A DNA stretch of 64,000 bases from NCBI GenBank assembly GCA_001898255.1, contig MKTK01000007.1:12602-76601 (forward strand), read 5' to 3'. Shown in pieces: positions 8,267 to 17,063 of the stretch. Below the pieces are notes generated by a model. It saw only the letters and a program-made list of their open reading frames with translations. It did no database searches and was not told the DNA's origin. The stretch comes from Chryseobacterium sp. 39-10. Its GTDB lineage: Bacteria > Bacteroidota > Bacteroidia > Flavobacteriales > Weeksellaceae. Position 1 is the first letter of the stretch. The number at the start of each line of letters is the position of its first letter. The position numbers and the translations under genes were made by a program.

Positions 8267-10189
8267 CTAATACAATTTTCTGTGGATCACACGATACATA
8301 TAATCTTGATACCATGCTTTGCACAACAGCATTCCTTTTTCAATCTCTGGATTATGGATGGTTCCCAATAAGTTATTGTCTAAAGCTTTGTCTGCAATCG
8401 CATAAATTCCCGTCACATTTTTGCCATCGAAACGGTAAATATAATTACCAATTATAAACTGCTCCTGAATACCATCAGAGTTGACGATCATGTAATTTTT
8501 GTCATCGGACACCAAACTTCTGCCCCAGCTTCGGATGGGTTTATTATACCCTATTAAATCTGCCAATGTAGGATAAATATCCATTTGCTGCGCCGGTTCA
8601 GTAATTTCTCCATGCAGGTTATATTTAGGATTAGGCGAATAAAAAAGAATGGGTACCGCAGACCGATTAACCGCTTTTTCATACTCTGGGTAACCTACTT
8701 GATTGGTATGATCGGCCACAAAGACAAAAATAGTATTGTTGTACCAAGGCATCTTCTTCGCTGTTTCAAAAAACTTCTTTAGCGAGTAGTCGGTGTAACC
8801 AATGGGCTCATGAATTTCTAATGGTCCTTTTTTGAATTTACCGTTATACTTTTCTGGCACTTTAAATGGATGGTGAGAAGAAACTGAAAAAAGAGTCGCC
8901 ATAAAAGGCGTTTTTTTCTTGTTTAACGTTTGAGCAAAATACTGAAAAAACGGCTCGTCCCAGATGCCCCATATTCCGTCGAAATCCTTATCATTGTTAT
9001 ATTCGGTTTTTCCATAATAATGCTGGAATCCTAAAATATTTCCAAACCCAAGAAAACCCATTGATCCGTTGGGCGCACCATGAAAGAATGAGGTGTCGTA
9101 GCCCATTTCATTTGTAACCGATACAATTGACTGTATTTTTTGGTTGGCATAGGGTGAACCTGTAAACGCATCGGTTAAACTGGGGATTCCTGCGAGTACA
9201 GAGCTCATCCCATGGATCGACTGGCGACCGTTGGCATATGCTTCCGTGGCAATAAGACTTTTGGTAGCCAAGCTATCAAAGAACGGGGTATAAGACACGA
9301 AATTTTTAATCCCAGAATTTTTGTTGAAAGCCCCCGAATATTCCTTGGCGAAGCTTTCCAAAATAAAAATCACGATATTAGGTTTGGGTTCCACATCTTC
9401 GCGAACGTACAATTTATAAGGATGAATATTGTCTTTAATGAATTTTTCATCCACAAAATGAACTTCCTCAAAATTGTTGGTATCGATGGTTCGAAAGAAC
9501 GAAAACACACTATTCAATACAATGTTGGCATGGGCTGGATTTTTCACAAATCTGTTCGCATCCACCAAATTTATCGGTCGGGTTGAATGTTTAAAATCGC
9601 CCCGAATTCCGCCTACTACTAAGGTTGCGGTGATGCATAAAGTAACTATGGAACCTACAAAATACAGCCATTTTTTCTGGGGTTTAAATTCCTGCACTTT
9701 CACTTTTTTATAAAGAAAAACCCAGGCAGCCATCAAAATCACAAACCAAATCAACACCATCGGATGCTCTGCAATGGAGGTGAAAAACACTTTGCCCAAA
9801 TTACTCTCGTGCTGTGCCACCTGCATTGCCGCACTGGTGAGGCGCGACTGAGAAAATTTATAGTACACAAAATCACCAAAATTCATGGAATAGGCAATGC
9901 CGTTCATTATAAAATACACCCAAAACAAAAATTTCTGATAGTTTCTTCGCGTATTGATAATCAACGGCGCAAGACTCAACAATATAAACAGGGAATTGAC
10001 GTAAAAAATTGCAGTAGTATCAAAGGCAATACCGTGGTAAGCGAGTGCACAGTAATCTGAAAGCGAATCTACCTTGATGAGATCCTTATTGAAAAACCAA
10101 AAAAGCAACCGCGCAATCTGATAAAAGAAAAACGCCAAGAACAATCGGTAAATAAGTGCAAAAATCTCCTGTAATCTTAATTCTTTCAT
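8267..10189 (-). CDS. LTA-synthase-like sulfatase-superfamily membrane phosphotransferase
   Basis: A 640-residue protein with about five N-terminal transmembrane helices (to about residue 185) and a large periplasmic alkaline-phosphatase/sulfatase-fold domain. Visible elements are PNIVIFILESFAKEYSGAF (first metal-binding Glu), NGRQSIHGMSSVLAGIP (position of the catalytic Thr/Ser), FSVSSHHPFKVP and FVFVADHTNQVG (metal-binding Asp-His). This is the LtaS/OpgB architecture: enzymes that move phosphoglycerol or phosphoethanolamine from lipids to an acceptor. Gram-negative flavobacteria make no lipoteichoic acid, so the acceptor is unknown. It is divergent from phosphatidylserine synthase, a possible lipid-headgroup link (inference). 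Confidence 0.87.
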   Translation of the reverse strand: MKELRLQEIFALIYRLFLAFFFYQIARLLFWFFNKDLIKVDSLSDYCALAYHGIAFDTTAIFYVNSLFILLSLAPLIINTRRNYQKFLFWVYFIMNGIAYSMNFGDFVYYKFSQSRLTSAAMQVAQHESNLGKVFFTSIAEHPMVLIWFVILMAAWVFLYKKVKVQEFKPQKKWLYFVGSIVTLCITATLVVGGIRGDFKHSTRPINLVDANRFVKNPAHANIVLNSVFSFFRTIDTNNFEEVHFVDEKFIKDNIHPYKLYVREDVEPKPNIVIFILESFAKEYSGAFNKNSGIKNFVSYTPFFDSLATKSLIATEAYANGRQSIHGMSSVLAGIPSLTDAFTGSPYANQKIQSIVSVTNEMGYDTSFFHGAPNGSMGFLGFGNILGFQHYYGKTEYNNDKDFDGIWGIWDEPFFQYFAQTLNKKKTPFMATLFSVSSHHPFKVPEKYNGKFKKGPLEIHEPIGYTDYSLKKFFETAKKMPWYNNTIFVFVADHTNQVGYPEYEKAVNRSAVPILFYSPNPKYNLHGEITEPAQQMDIYPTLADLIGYNKPIRSWGRSLVSDDKNYMIVNSDGIQEQFIIGNYIYRFDGKNVTGIYAIADKALDNNLLGTIHNPEIEKGMLLCKAWYQDYMYRVIHRKLY

Positions 10190-10211
10190 TGATTTTATAA
10201 AAAATGCCGTG

Positions 10212-10219
10212 CAAATTTA
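10212..10219 (-). promoter_or_regulatory. -7 element for the LTA-synthase-like gene
   Basis: CAAATTTA on the plus strand reads TAAATTTG on the minus strand, 22 bases before the ATG at 10189. No convincing -33 TTG. Confidence 0.5.
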
Positions 10220-10294
10220 CATTAATTGGCCGACAGTTGAGCATAATGAACATCAGATGAGTGGTTTCATTTCATCAGTTCCCCTGTCAACAAC

Positions 10295-10326
10295 TTGGGT
10301 CTTCCTTCAAAAAAACCGTACTTTTG
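10295..10326 (+). promoter_or_regulatory. Promoter of pssA (TTG-N21-TACTTTTG), leaderless transcript
   Basis: The -33 TTG at 10295-10297 and -7 TACTTTTG at 10319-10326 have a 21-base spacer. The -7 ends 5 bases before the ATG at 10332, so the start codon is near the expected transcription start. The longer frame opening at 10209 would begin upstream of its own promoter and is rejected. Confidence 0.75.
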
Positions 10327-10331
10327 CGGAT

Positions 10332-11063
10332 ATGAATTTCCTAAAAAACAACCTCGCCAATCTCTTTACCCTTGGCAATCTTTTTTCCGGAAGCATCGGT
10401 GTGATTCACTTGGTTACAGGCGATTACCAAATCACTGCACTATGCATTATTATTTCACTTATTCTGGATTTCTTTGACGGGTTTGTCGCCAGAGCCCTGA
10501 AATCCAATTCCAATCTCGGCGTTCAACTTGATTCATTGGCAGATATGGTAAGTTTTGGGCTTTTACCCGGCGTCGCAATGATGAAAATGCTGGAACCTTT
10601 TGGAAATCAACTTTTTGAAATAGAGCTTCCCTTCGAAATCAAATATTTTGGTTTACTCATCACTCTTTTCTCGTGCCTTCGTCTGGCTATTTTTAACTTG
10701 GATGAAGAGCAGAAATATTACTTCAAAGGACTTAATACACCATCGAATACCATTTTTATTTTTGGAATCTCTTACCTGCTGGTTCAGCCGCAGTATTTGA
10801 ATTTTCTGGATGGTATTCATCCTTTTCTTCCTTTGATTTTGATTATCGTCACCATACTCAGTTCATGGCTTTTGGTAAGCCCCATCAAGATGATTGCGAT
10901 GAAATTCAAATCCCGACAACTGAAAGACAACTACCCCAAATTATTTCTTGTGGTGGGTGGCATTCTGATTCTTTCGATTTTCAGAACCGTGGGCATTCCT
11001 TTGGTTATCGTTTATTACATTGTGATTTCGGTGGTTTTTCAAAAACAGTTATCGAATGAATGA
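10332..11063 (+). CDS. pssA: CDP-diacylglycerol-serine O-phosphatidyltransferase
   Basis: A 243-residue integral membrane CDP-alcohol phosphatidyltransferase. The family signature DGx2ARx8-9Gx3Dx3D is seen as DGFVARALKSNSNLGVQLD, with the preceding DFF and the final Asp of SLAD. It makes phosphatidylserine from CDP-diacylglycerol and serine, the first step to phosphatidylethanolamine. Multiple hydrophobic helices follow to the C-terminus. Assigned PssA rather than PgsA from the NLFTLGNLFSGSIGV N-terminus and overall size. The start at 10332 is fixed by the promoter. The DnaQ-like exonuclease gene follows 54 bases later. Confidence 0.9.
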   Translation: MNFLKNNLANLFTLGNLFSGSIGVIHLVTGDYQITALCIIISLILDFFDGFVARALKSNSNLGVQLDSLADMVSFGLLPGVAMMKMLEPFGNQLFEIELPFEIKYFGLLITLFSCLRLAIFNLDEEQKYYFKGLNTPSNTIFIFGISYLLVQPQYLNFLDGIHPFLPLILIIVTILSSWLLVSPIKMIAMKFKSRQLKDNYPKLFLVVGGILILSIFRTVGIPLVIVYYIVISVVFQKQLSNE

Positions 11064-11117
11064 GCAGCGCACCTTTCAACATCACCTCTGTTATTTAATA
11101 TCAACTCAATATAAACA

Positions 11118-11882
11118 ATGAATCTTAAACTCCATAAACCACTTTGCATTTTCGATCTGGAAACCACTGGAATTAGCGTTGGTAAAGACCGTATCGTCGA
11201 AATTTGCATCCTGAAAGTAAATCCAGATGCATCCCGCGAAAGCAAAACCTGGCTCGTCAACCCCGAAATGCCTATCCCCAAAGAATCGTCGGAAGTGCAT
11301 GGCATTTATGATGCTGATGTAAAAGATGCGCCTAAGTTTCGCGAAATTGCACCGAAAATTATGGAAATAATCAATGGAACCGATTTGGGCGGATTCAACT
11401 CCAACCGCTTTGATGTGCCGCTTTTGGCCGAAGAACTCCTGAGAGCAGACATCGATTTTGACCTCAGTAAATTTCGCTTGGTCGATGCGCAAACTATTTA
11501 TCATAAAATGGAACCCCGCAATTTATCGGCTGCTTATCAATTTTACTGCGGAAAAACTCTGGAAAACGCGCACTCTGCCGAAGCCGATGTTTTGGCTACT
11601 TTCGAAGTACTGGATGCGCAGGTTGGGCATTACCAAGACCTTCCTGATGAAGTTGCAGGTTTAAGTGAATTTTCATTTCACAACAAATTTGCCGATTTGG
11701 CAGGGATGATTCATTTTGATGCGGAAGGAAAGGAGATTTTTGCTTTTGGCAAGTACAAAGGACAGCGTGTGAAAGAGGTTTTCCAAAAAGACGTGGGATA
11801 TTATGGCTGGATCCAAAATGCAGACTTCCCGCTGTACACGAAAAAAGTGCTTACCGGTATTCAGCTTCGTTCTAAATTTTAA
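11118..11882 (+). CDS. DnaQ-like 3'-5' exonuclease (Pol III epsilon type) with C-terminal DUF3820-like domain
   Basis: A 254-residue DEDDh exonuclease: Exo I FDLETTGI (Asp, Glu), Exo II GGFNSNRFDVPLL (Asp) and Exo III HSAEADVLAT (His and Asp). The last 40 residues (FAFGKYKGQRVKEVF...YYGWIQNADFP) resemble the small domain found after many bacterial DnaQ-like exonucleases. It could serve as proofreading subunit or as a stand-alone repair/RNA exonuclease; this type is common in flavobacteria beside the Pol III alpha proofreading gene. Co-directional with pssA and with the FAH gene 11 bases downstream, which suggests co-transcription. Confidence 0.9.
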   Translation: MNLKLHKPLCIFDLETTGISVGKDRIVEICILKVNPDASRESKTWLVNPEMPIPKESSEVHGIYDADVKDAPKFREIAPKIMEIINGTDLGGFNSNRFDVPLLAEELLRADIDFDLSKFRLVDAQTIYHKMEPRNLSAAYQFYCGKTLENAHSAEADVLATFEVLDAQVGHYQDLPDEVAGLSEFSFHNKFADLAGMIHFDAEGKEIFAFGKYKGQRVKEVFQKDVGYYGWIQNADFPLYTKKVLTGIQLRSKF

Positions 11883-11893
11883 AAGCATTAGTA

Positions 11894-12502
11894 ATGAAAA
11901 TCATCTGCATCGGTAGAAACTACGTAGAACATGCCCGCGAACTGGGAAATGAAATCCCTGAAAACCCCGTTATTTTCATCAAACCTGATACGGCGATCCT
12001 GAAAAAGGGATCCGATTTTTACCTCCCCGAATTTTCCAATGAGATTCATTATGAATTGGAGGTGGTACTGAAAATTTCGAAAGGCGGAAAATATATTCAG
12101 GAAGAAAATGCGCCTCAACACTATGATGAAATTGCTTTAGGCATCGATTTAACAGCGCGGGATTTGCAACAAAAGCTCAAAGAAAAAGGATTACCGTGGG
12201 AATTGGCAAAAGCATTTGACGGTAGTGCGGTAGTTTCCGATTTCTTCCCCAAAAAAAATGTCGATCTGAAAGCCCTGCAATTTTCATTAAAGAAAAACAA
12301 AGAATTGGTGCAGAACGGCAATACTTCGCAAATGATTTTTAGCCCAGAAAAAATCATCGCATTTGCATCGCAGTATTTCACGCTTCGTGTGGGAGATCTT
12401 ATCTTCACCGGCACCCCAAAAGGTGTGGGGCAAGTGGCGGAGAACGACGTGCTGGAAGCGTTCCTGAATGATGATAAAGTGTTGCATTTGCGAATTCAAT
12501 AA
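11894..12502 (+). CDS. Fumarylacetoacetate hydrolase (FAH) family protein, acylpyruvase-like
   Basis: A 202-residue single-domain FAH-fold protein. It has KIICIGRNYVEHARELG at the start, PVIFIKPDTAIL, the metal-binding EIHYELEVVLKI (Glu residues) and the closing GDLIFTGTPKGVG. This size and pattern fits FAHD1/YcgM-type hydrolases acting on acylpyruvates or oxaloacetate with Mg2+. Located 11 bases after the exonuclease gene and likely in the same transcript. The precise substrate cannot be read from sequence. Confidence 0.88.
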   Translation: MKIICIGRNYVEHARELGNEIPENPVIFIKPDTAILKKGSDFYLPEFSNEIHYELEVVLKISKGGKYIQEENAPQHYDEIALGIDLTARDLQQKLKEKGLPWELAKAFDGSAVVSDFFPKKNVDLKALQFSLKKNKELVQNGNTSQMIFSPEKIIAFASQYFTLRVGDLIFTGTPKGVGQVAENDVLEAFLNDDKVLHLRIQ

Positions 12503-12561
12503 AAATTAACTTGGGCTGAATTGAAAAAAGTTGTAACTTTATTGAACAAAATTTAAAAGAC

Positions 12562-12996
12562 ATGACCAACATTATTGTACCTACAGATTTTTCCGAAGCA
12601 AGCGACCGTCTCGTTGAAGGTGCCATTAAATTCGCTAAGGAAATTGGTGGTAAAATTTGCCTTATCCACGTAGCACCTGCGGATATCGGCTTTGCCATTG
12701 GCGATATGGGATTTCAATACTTCCCGGAAGTAGAACAAAATGAGATTAAGCAGGAATTGCTGCAACTAAACAATATTGAACAAAAAGTGCTTGCTCATGG
12801 TGTAGATTGCGATCATGTTCTGAAGCAGGGTGTTGCAGGAGACATTATTTTAGAGTACGGCAAGGAAAAGAAAGCCGGATACATCGTGATGGGTTCTCAT
12901 GGGCGCAGCAACATGTACGATGTTTTTGTAGGCAGCTTAACTAAAGAACTTACCCGAAGATCGCAAATTCCTGTCTTGGTGATTCCGGTGCATTAA
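12562..12996 (+). CDS. Universal stress protein (UspA family), ATP-binding type
   Basis: A 144-residue single Usp domain beginning MTNIIVPTDFSEASDRLVEGA. The nucleotide-binding loop G-x2-G-x9-G-S is intact in GSHGRSNMYDVFVGS, so it belongs to the ATP-binding subgroup. Cytoplasmic stress-associated protein with no defined enzymatic role. Followed by a terminator. Confidence 0.92.
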   Translation: MTNIIVPTDFSEASDRLVEGAIKFAKEIGGKICLIHVAPADIGFAIGDMGFQYFPEVEQNEIKQELLQLNNIEQKVLAHGVDCDHVLKQGVAGDIILEYGKEKKAGYIVMGSHGRSNMYDVFVGSLTKELTRRSQIPVLVIPVH

Positions 12997-13033
12997 GCGT
13001 TGCAATTCAATAATATAGTTGATAAAAATGATA

Positions 13034-13062
13034 AATCCCGAAGAATATTCTCCGGGATTTTT
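13034..13062 (+). terminator. Terminator after the universal stress gene
   Basis: Stem AATCCCG (13034-13040) / CGGGATT (13053-13059), with the internal palindrome AGAATATTCT in the loop, followed by T-rich sequence. It lies between convergent genes and may also serve the minus strand. Confidence 0.8.
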
Positions 13063-13082
13063 ATAATAAACAAGTGTATCAA

Positions 13083-13319
13083 TTATTTATCTTCTTTTTT
13101 CATGATTTGAGGATCGTAGTAAGGATGATGACCCTCGGTTGGTGAAAAATAATTCTTGTCTTTATCGCCGCCCAAAGTAGCTACCAAAACATAGCACCAA
13201 TAGCAAAACATTACACTTGCCACGATAAACAAAATCCAGTTCATCACGTTGCCTGCAGCATCAAAAAAACCGAATGACCATTTAAATATACCGCTTAAGA
13301 ATAACCAGAAAGACGTCAT
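13083..13319 (-). CDS. Small flavobacterial membrane protein (78 aa), unknown function
   Basis: MTSFWLFLSGIFKWSF starts the protein; two hydrophobic helices (about residues 3-20 and 27-48) are followed by a polar tail with GGDKDKNYFSPTEGHHPYY. It resembles a short uncharacterised Bacteroidota membrane-protein family found divergent from a polytopic membrane protein as here. Real-gene evidence: membrane composition, a good -7 element and the conserved-looking tail. No function can be proposed. Confidence 0.75.
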   Translation of the reverse strand: MTSFWLFLSGIFKWSFGFFDAAGNVMNWILFIVASVMFCYWCYVLVATLGGDKDKNYFSPTEGHHPYYDPQIMKKEDK

Positions 13320-13337
13320 TATTTTCCTTTTTTAAAT

Positions 13338-13380
13338 TAACTTTGCACAAATTTATAAAAAATGTTCCGATTACTTTCAA
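13338..13380. promoter_or_regulatory. Back-to-back promoters for the divergent 13319(-) and 13362(+) genes
   Basis: Plus strand: TAACTTTG at 13338-13345, 16 bases before the ATG at 13362. Minus strand: TAAATTTG at 13355-13348, with a TTG at 13380-13378 (22-base spacer). The two -7 elements are only 2 bases apart, so polymerase can probably bind in only one direction at a time. Confidence 0.6.
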
Positions 13381-14270
13381 AAGAAAGCAATATTTTTTCA
13401 ATACCAGTTTACATTGGGGTGCTTCTTTTAATTGTCATTGGCTTTAATTTTTTGGATTTCAACACATTAGATGTCATATCCGCCATTATCACATTCGCAG
13501 GTGTGGCGTTGGGATACTTTTGTTTCAATTCCATTGCCCTAAATTACCAGACGCATTTGCCGCTGTTTTTGTACACCGCCATCGTTTTTGCCTTGTATCC
13601 AGGCAATTTGGATATTGGCATCGCCGTAGCGCTGTTCACCAACTCCATCATCTTACTCATGCTAACCAACACGGACATGACAGTGCGTAAGAATTCGTAC
13701 ATCCTCATTGGAGCAATTCTGGCGCTGAATTTTATTTTTTTACCCACTACTTGGCCCATGGCTTTTTTTGTTATTCTGCATATTTTTGGAACATCGGATC
13801 GTATTGGGCTGCACGTTTTTCGATTATTTTTCGGGATTTTCCTTATCGCAATTTCTTATTTCGGAGTGGCTTACTTGTTAGGAATGAATTCATGGGACCC
13901 AAGGTACTTTCCGTTTTCAAACTTTCGGCCCATGACCGATTATTCGATGTTGATTTGGTTGTCGCCCATTGCTTTAATGCTGATATACGCCGTTTGGGAT
14001 CACTTTAATCACTTTAACCAAAAAAGCCCAACCAGTAAATTCAAATATTCTTTCATTCTTGTTTTTACCATTGCGCAACTCATCACCATTATCCTTTACA
14101 TGGGCACCACTTACGAATACCTGCTTTTGCTGGCGCTTCCTGTATCCATAATCTTGAGCCGCATGTTGAAGTTTCTATCAAAATACTGGATGAAAGAAGC
14201 AGGTTTGTGGCTGATCATTTTTTTGCTGATGATTTTTAAATTAGCTGCTTTTTACAATTTTAACCTTTAA
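13362..14270 (+). CDS. Polytopic membrane protein of flavobacterial family (DUF6427-like)
   Basis: A 302-residue protein made almost entirely of hydrophobic helices (about nine), starting MFRLLSKESNIFSIPVYIGVLL. The opening and the pattern NTDMTVRKNSYILIGAIL and SWDPRYFPFSNFRPM match an uncharacterised flavobacterial inner-membrane family that I associate with DUF6427; the family number is from memory. Function unknown. Downstream by 5 bases is a Cys-rich DUF3109 gene, so the two are probably co-transcribed. Confidence 0.78.
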   Translation: MFRLLSKESNIFSIPVYIGVLLLIVIGFNFLDFNTLDVISAIITFAGVALGYFCFNSIALNYQTHLPLFLYTAIVFALYPGNLDIGIAVALFTNSIILLMLTNTDMTVRKNSYILIGAILALNFIFLPTTWPMAFFVILHIFGTSDRIGLHVFRLFFGIFLIAISYFGVAYLLGMNSWDPRYFPFSNFRPMTDYSMLIWLSPIALMLIYAVWDHFNHFNQKSPTSKFKYSFILVFTIAQLITIILYMGTTYEYLLLLALPVSIILSRMLKFLSKYWMKEAGLWLIIFLLMIFKLAAFYNFNL

Positions 14271-14275
14271 ACATC

Positions 14276-14860
14276 ATGATTCAAATAGACAATAAACTGA
14301 TTTCTGAAGATATTTTTTCTGAAGAATTTGTATGTAACCTCAGCAAATGCAAAGGCGCTTGCTGCGTAGAAGGAGATGTGGGTGCACCTTTAGACCAAAG
14401 TGAGACCGATATCCTGGACCGCATTTACCCTCAGGTAAAACCTTACCTTACCCAAGCCGGCATCAATGCTATTGAAGAACAGGGTACATGGACGATTGAC
14501 CCCGCAGATAATGATTATGTAACACCAATGGTGAATGGCGGAGAGTGTGCTTACGTTATATTTGATGAAAAAGGTGTTACCAAATGTGGCATCGAGAAAG
14601 CGTACGAAGATGGTGCTGTAGAGTGGCAAAAACCAATTTCCTGCCACCTTTATCCGATCCGCGTGAACGAGTATTCTACTTTTACTGCCCTGAACTACCA
14701 TGAGTGGAAAATTTGCAACGATGCTTGCGAACTGGGCAAAGAGCTACAAGTTCCTATCTACAAATTCCTTAAAACTCCGCTGATCAGGAAGTATGGTGAT
14801 GAATTCTACACCGTGCTGAGCGAGGCCGCAGAAGAATGGAATCGGGAGTTTGGGAAGTAA
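14276..14860 (+). CDS. DUF3109 family Cys-rich protein
   Basis: A 194-residue soluble protein with conserved cysteines in NLSKCKGACCVEGD, NGGECAYVIF, VTKCGIEKAYEDG, PISCHLYPIRV and CNDACELGKEL. This spacing resembles YkgJ/DUF3109 proteins thought to bind Zn or an Fe-S cluster. About nine Cys in total, an unusual density for a cytoplasmic protein. Function unknown. Begins 5 bases after the membrane-protein gene and ends before a strong bidirectional terminator. Confidence 0.85.
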   Translation: MIQIDNKLISEDIFSEEFVCNLSKCKGACCVEGDVGAPLDQSETDILDRIYPQVKPYLTQAGINAIEEQGTWTIDPADNDYVTPMVNGGECAYVIFDEKGVTKCGIEKAYEDGAVEWQKPISCHLYPIRVNEYSTFTALNYHEWKICNDACELGKELQVPIYKFLKTPLIRKYGDEFYTVLSEAAEEWNREFGK

Positions 14861-14893
14861 TTTACTTGCATAAATACTGAGCTAACAATTGAG

Positions 14894-14939
14894 ATATAAA
14901 AAAGATCCACGGCTATTCAGCTGTGGATCTTTTTTATAT
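14894..14939. terminator. Bidirectional terminator between the DUF3109 gene and tig
   Basis: A 17-bp perfect stem ATATAAAAAAGATCCAC (14894-14910) / GTGGATCTTTTTTATAT (14923-14939). A/T runs on both arms allow termination from either side of this convergent junction. Confidence 0.93.
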
Positions 14940-14951
14940 ACTTTCAAAAAA

Positions 14952-16286
14952 TTACTTTTTGATCACTTCCAAAAATTCATCATGTGAAATTTTGGTCTCT
15001 TTTTTTGTTGCTTTTTCCAATATCACATCTTTCAATTTAGCCATGGCCACTTCAGAAGAAACCTGGCGAACTTGTTCCTGATCTTTCAGCATTTCTACCG
15101 CGTATTTCTGGATCTCTTCATCAGAAAGATGATGAATTCCGTAAATGGCCAACTGGTTTCTTACCAGTTGCTCGGCTTGCGCCAGTACATCAGCATAATC
15201 AAGATTAATGTCGTTATCGTTCATCAATTTCCCTTCAAGAATCTGATATTTCAAAACGTTTTTCTCTGCCTCAAGAATTTCTTTTGCCTGTTCTTCAGTC
15301 TGAATGTTTTCGTTGCTGAAAAGAAGCCATTTGATAAGGAAAATTTCAGGAAGTTTCACCTCTTCTTTTTCAGTAATCTGCTCCAAAACTTTGTTTACAA
15401 AAACAACATCGGCATTCTGCTGGAAGTATTCATCAAGCTCAGATTTCACTTTCTCTCTCAGCTCTTCTTCAGATTTTACTACACCTTCGCCATAAACCTT
15501 ATCAAAAAGTTCCTGGTTCAGTTCGGCAAGATTAAGACCGTAAAAATCTTTTACTTTAACTTCAATTTCGTGGTGATGAAGGTGCTCTACTTCCTCTTTG
15601 CTGAATCCCAACTCTTTTGCCAGTTCTTCATTTTTCGCCAAATCTTCTTTAGTTACTTTCACCGCTCCTTCCATATCAAGACCTTTCACCAATTTGAAGG
15701 CCTCTTTTTTATCCGCATTAACCACAGTATTTTTAGGATGATGATGATGTTCACCTTCAGCATCTTCCTCTACAACCTGTGAAATTTCCAAAGCAATATG
15801 CGAATCTTTACCAATTTTTTCCTGCGGCACCTGCTCAGCAAAACGCTTCTGCATATTCTCGATAGATTGGTTAATTTCTTTATCCGACGCTTCTACCTGA
15901 TAATGAGGCGCTTCATACTTCGACAAATCCACGGTAAATTCCGGTTCATACCCTACTTCGAAAGCCACAGAGAGTTGCTCTGCATTATGGTCAAAATCAT
16001 CAACCGGTTGTGGCACGGGTTGCCCTACCAATCGAAGTTTATTTTCGTTGATATAATTGTTAAGCGCATCCGAAACCTGCTTGTTAATTTCTTCAAAAGC
16101 GATGCCTGCTTCGTATTGCTTTCTTACCATGCTTAATGGCACTTTCCCTTTTCTAAATCCGGGAACTTGCGCATTTTTTGCATAATTGATCAGTTGTTTT
16201 TCAACTTTATCTTTATAATCCGCTTTATCTAAAGTCACTGTAAGCAATGCACTTACATCATCATGGTTTGTCGCTGTAACGTTCAT
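14952..16286 (-). CDS. tig: Trigger factor, ribosome-associated chaperone
   Basis: A 444-residue protein starting MNVTATNHDDVSALLTVTLDK. The ribosome-binding signature appears as VPGFRKGKVPLSMVRKQY (GFRxGxxP, residues about 42-59). A short, divergent PPIase-like middle with a His cluster (EGEHHHHPK, near residue 180) and a long helical C-terminal chaperone domain follow. It binds nascent chains at the ribosome exit. The ATG at 16286 is chosen over an upstream in-frame start because the extra 31 codons contain the -7 element and low-complexity sequence. Confidence 0.95.
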   Translation of the reverse strand: MNVTATNHDDVSALLTVTLDKADYKDKVEKQLINYAKNAQVPGFRKGKVPLSMVRKQYEAGIAFEEINKQVSDALNNYINENKLRLVGQPVPQPVDDFDHNAEQLSVAFEVGYEPEFTVDLSKYEAPHYQVEASDKEINQSIENMQKRFAEQVPQEKIGKDSHIALEISQVVEEDAEGEHHHHPKNTVVNADKKEAFKLVKGLDMEGAVKVTKEDLAKNEELAKELGFSKEEVEHLHHHEIEVKVKDFYGLNLAELNQELFDKVYGEGVVKSEEELREKVKSELDEYFQQNADVVFVNKVLEQITEKEEVKLPEIFLIKWLLFSNENIQTEEQAKEILEAEKNVLKYQILEGKLMNDNDINLDYADVLAQAEQLVRNQLAIYGIHHLSDEEIQKYAVEMLKDQEQVRQVSSEVAMAKLKDVILEKATKKETKISHDEFLEVIKK

Positions 16287-16308
16287 TATTGAATAAAATT
16301 TTAGGTTG

Positions 16309-16316
16309 CAAAAATA
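16309..16316 (-). promoter_or_regulatory. -7 element for tig
   Basis: CAAAAATA on the plus strand reads TATTTTTG on the minus strand, 22 bases before the ATG at 16286. Confidence 0.5.
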
Positions 16317-16424
16317 AGGATTTTTGAACAATAGAAAAAATTTAAATACACATAAAAAAATTATAAAAAAATCTGCCACGAAACCGGGCAGATTCTCTTT
16401 GTCATTTCTTCTTCATGATCAAGA

Positions 16425-16994
16425 TTAATTGGCCAATCCGAAAGTAGCTTCCGCATCCGTTTCGCCACCGGTCACGCTTCCCCAAGCAGATCCGTTTTGC
16501 GCTTCACTTACGGTTGCAGGTTCGTGAATTAACGTCAGTTTTAGCACTGGTGAAGAAGCGTTCATTATTTTGGCAACATCCCATTGTGTTACTAATCCCA
16601 CTTTATTGCCATCTTTTCGGGTAGAAGAAGCGCCGTCATTTCGAGTAACTTTAATGGTTGACTTAGGAAAATTAAATATCAAAAAATGCTCATCTTTTGC
16701 ATCTTTAATCTGCTGGGTTACGTCCTTGTCACCATTCTTAAATACAGCTTCAACGCGGTACGACTTACCATCTTCAAGATTAATGACTGGATTCACCTCT
16801 GATGCAACATTATAAGTAAATTCCTTTGTAACATTGGTGCTAAGATTGGTAACTCTAAGCACAATTGCTGTAAGATCTTCCTGAGGCAAGTCATCTCCTG
16901 GATCGGTATCTCTTTGGCACCCGATAACGGCAATGCTCAGGATAAATAAAGCTAATAATGACTTGAAATGGTTTTTGTTGATTAATTTTTTCAT
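16425..16994 (-). CDS. Lipoprotein of unknown function downstream of a TonB receptor
   Basis: A 189-residue protein whose signal peptide ends at the lipobox AVIGC (Cys26). The mature part is beta-rich with an acidic linker (QRDTDPGDDLPQED), then TAIVLRVTNLSTNVTKEFTYN. A second half includes GLVTQWDVAKIMN and a Gly/Ala C-terminus. I do not recognise the family. It begins 69 bases after the stop of the TonB-dependent receptor and is probably its co-expressed outer-membrane partner; in flavobacteria such lipoproteins accompany metal-type receptors (inference from context). Confidence 0.75.
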   Translation of the reverse strand: MKKLINKNHFKSLLALFILSIAVIGCQRDTDPGDDLPQEDLTAIVLRVTNLSTNVTKEFTYNVASEVNPVINLEDGKSYRVEAVFKNGDKDVTQQIKDAKDEHFLIFNFPKSTIKVTRNDGASSTRKDGNKVGLVTQWDVAKIMNASSPVLKLTLIHEPATVSEAQNGSAWGSVTGGETDAEATFGLAN

Positions 16995-17063
16995 TGTGGT
17001 TAATTTAAAATTATTTTTTAACTGTTATTATTTTTTTTAATCGTTTACGATATCGCTATTTCA

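Noticed and set aside
10209-10331. Upstream start for pssA
   Set aside because: It would start upstream of the TTG-N21-TACTTTTG promoter.
15072-15782. Long plus-strand frame inside tig
   Set aside because: Antisense shadow of the trigger factor gene with Phe-rich composition; no independent signals.
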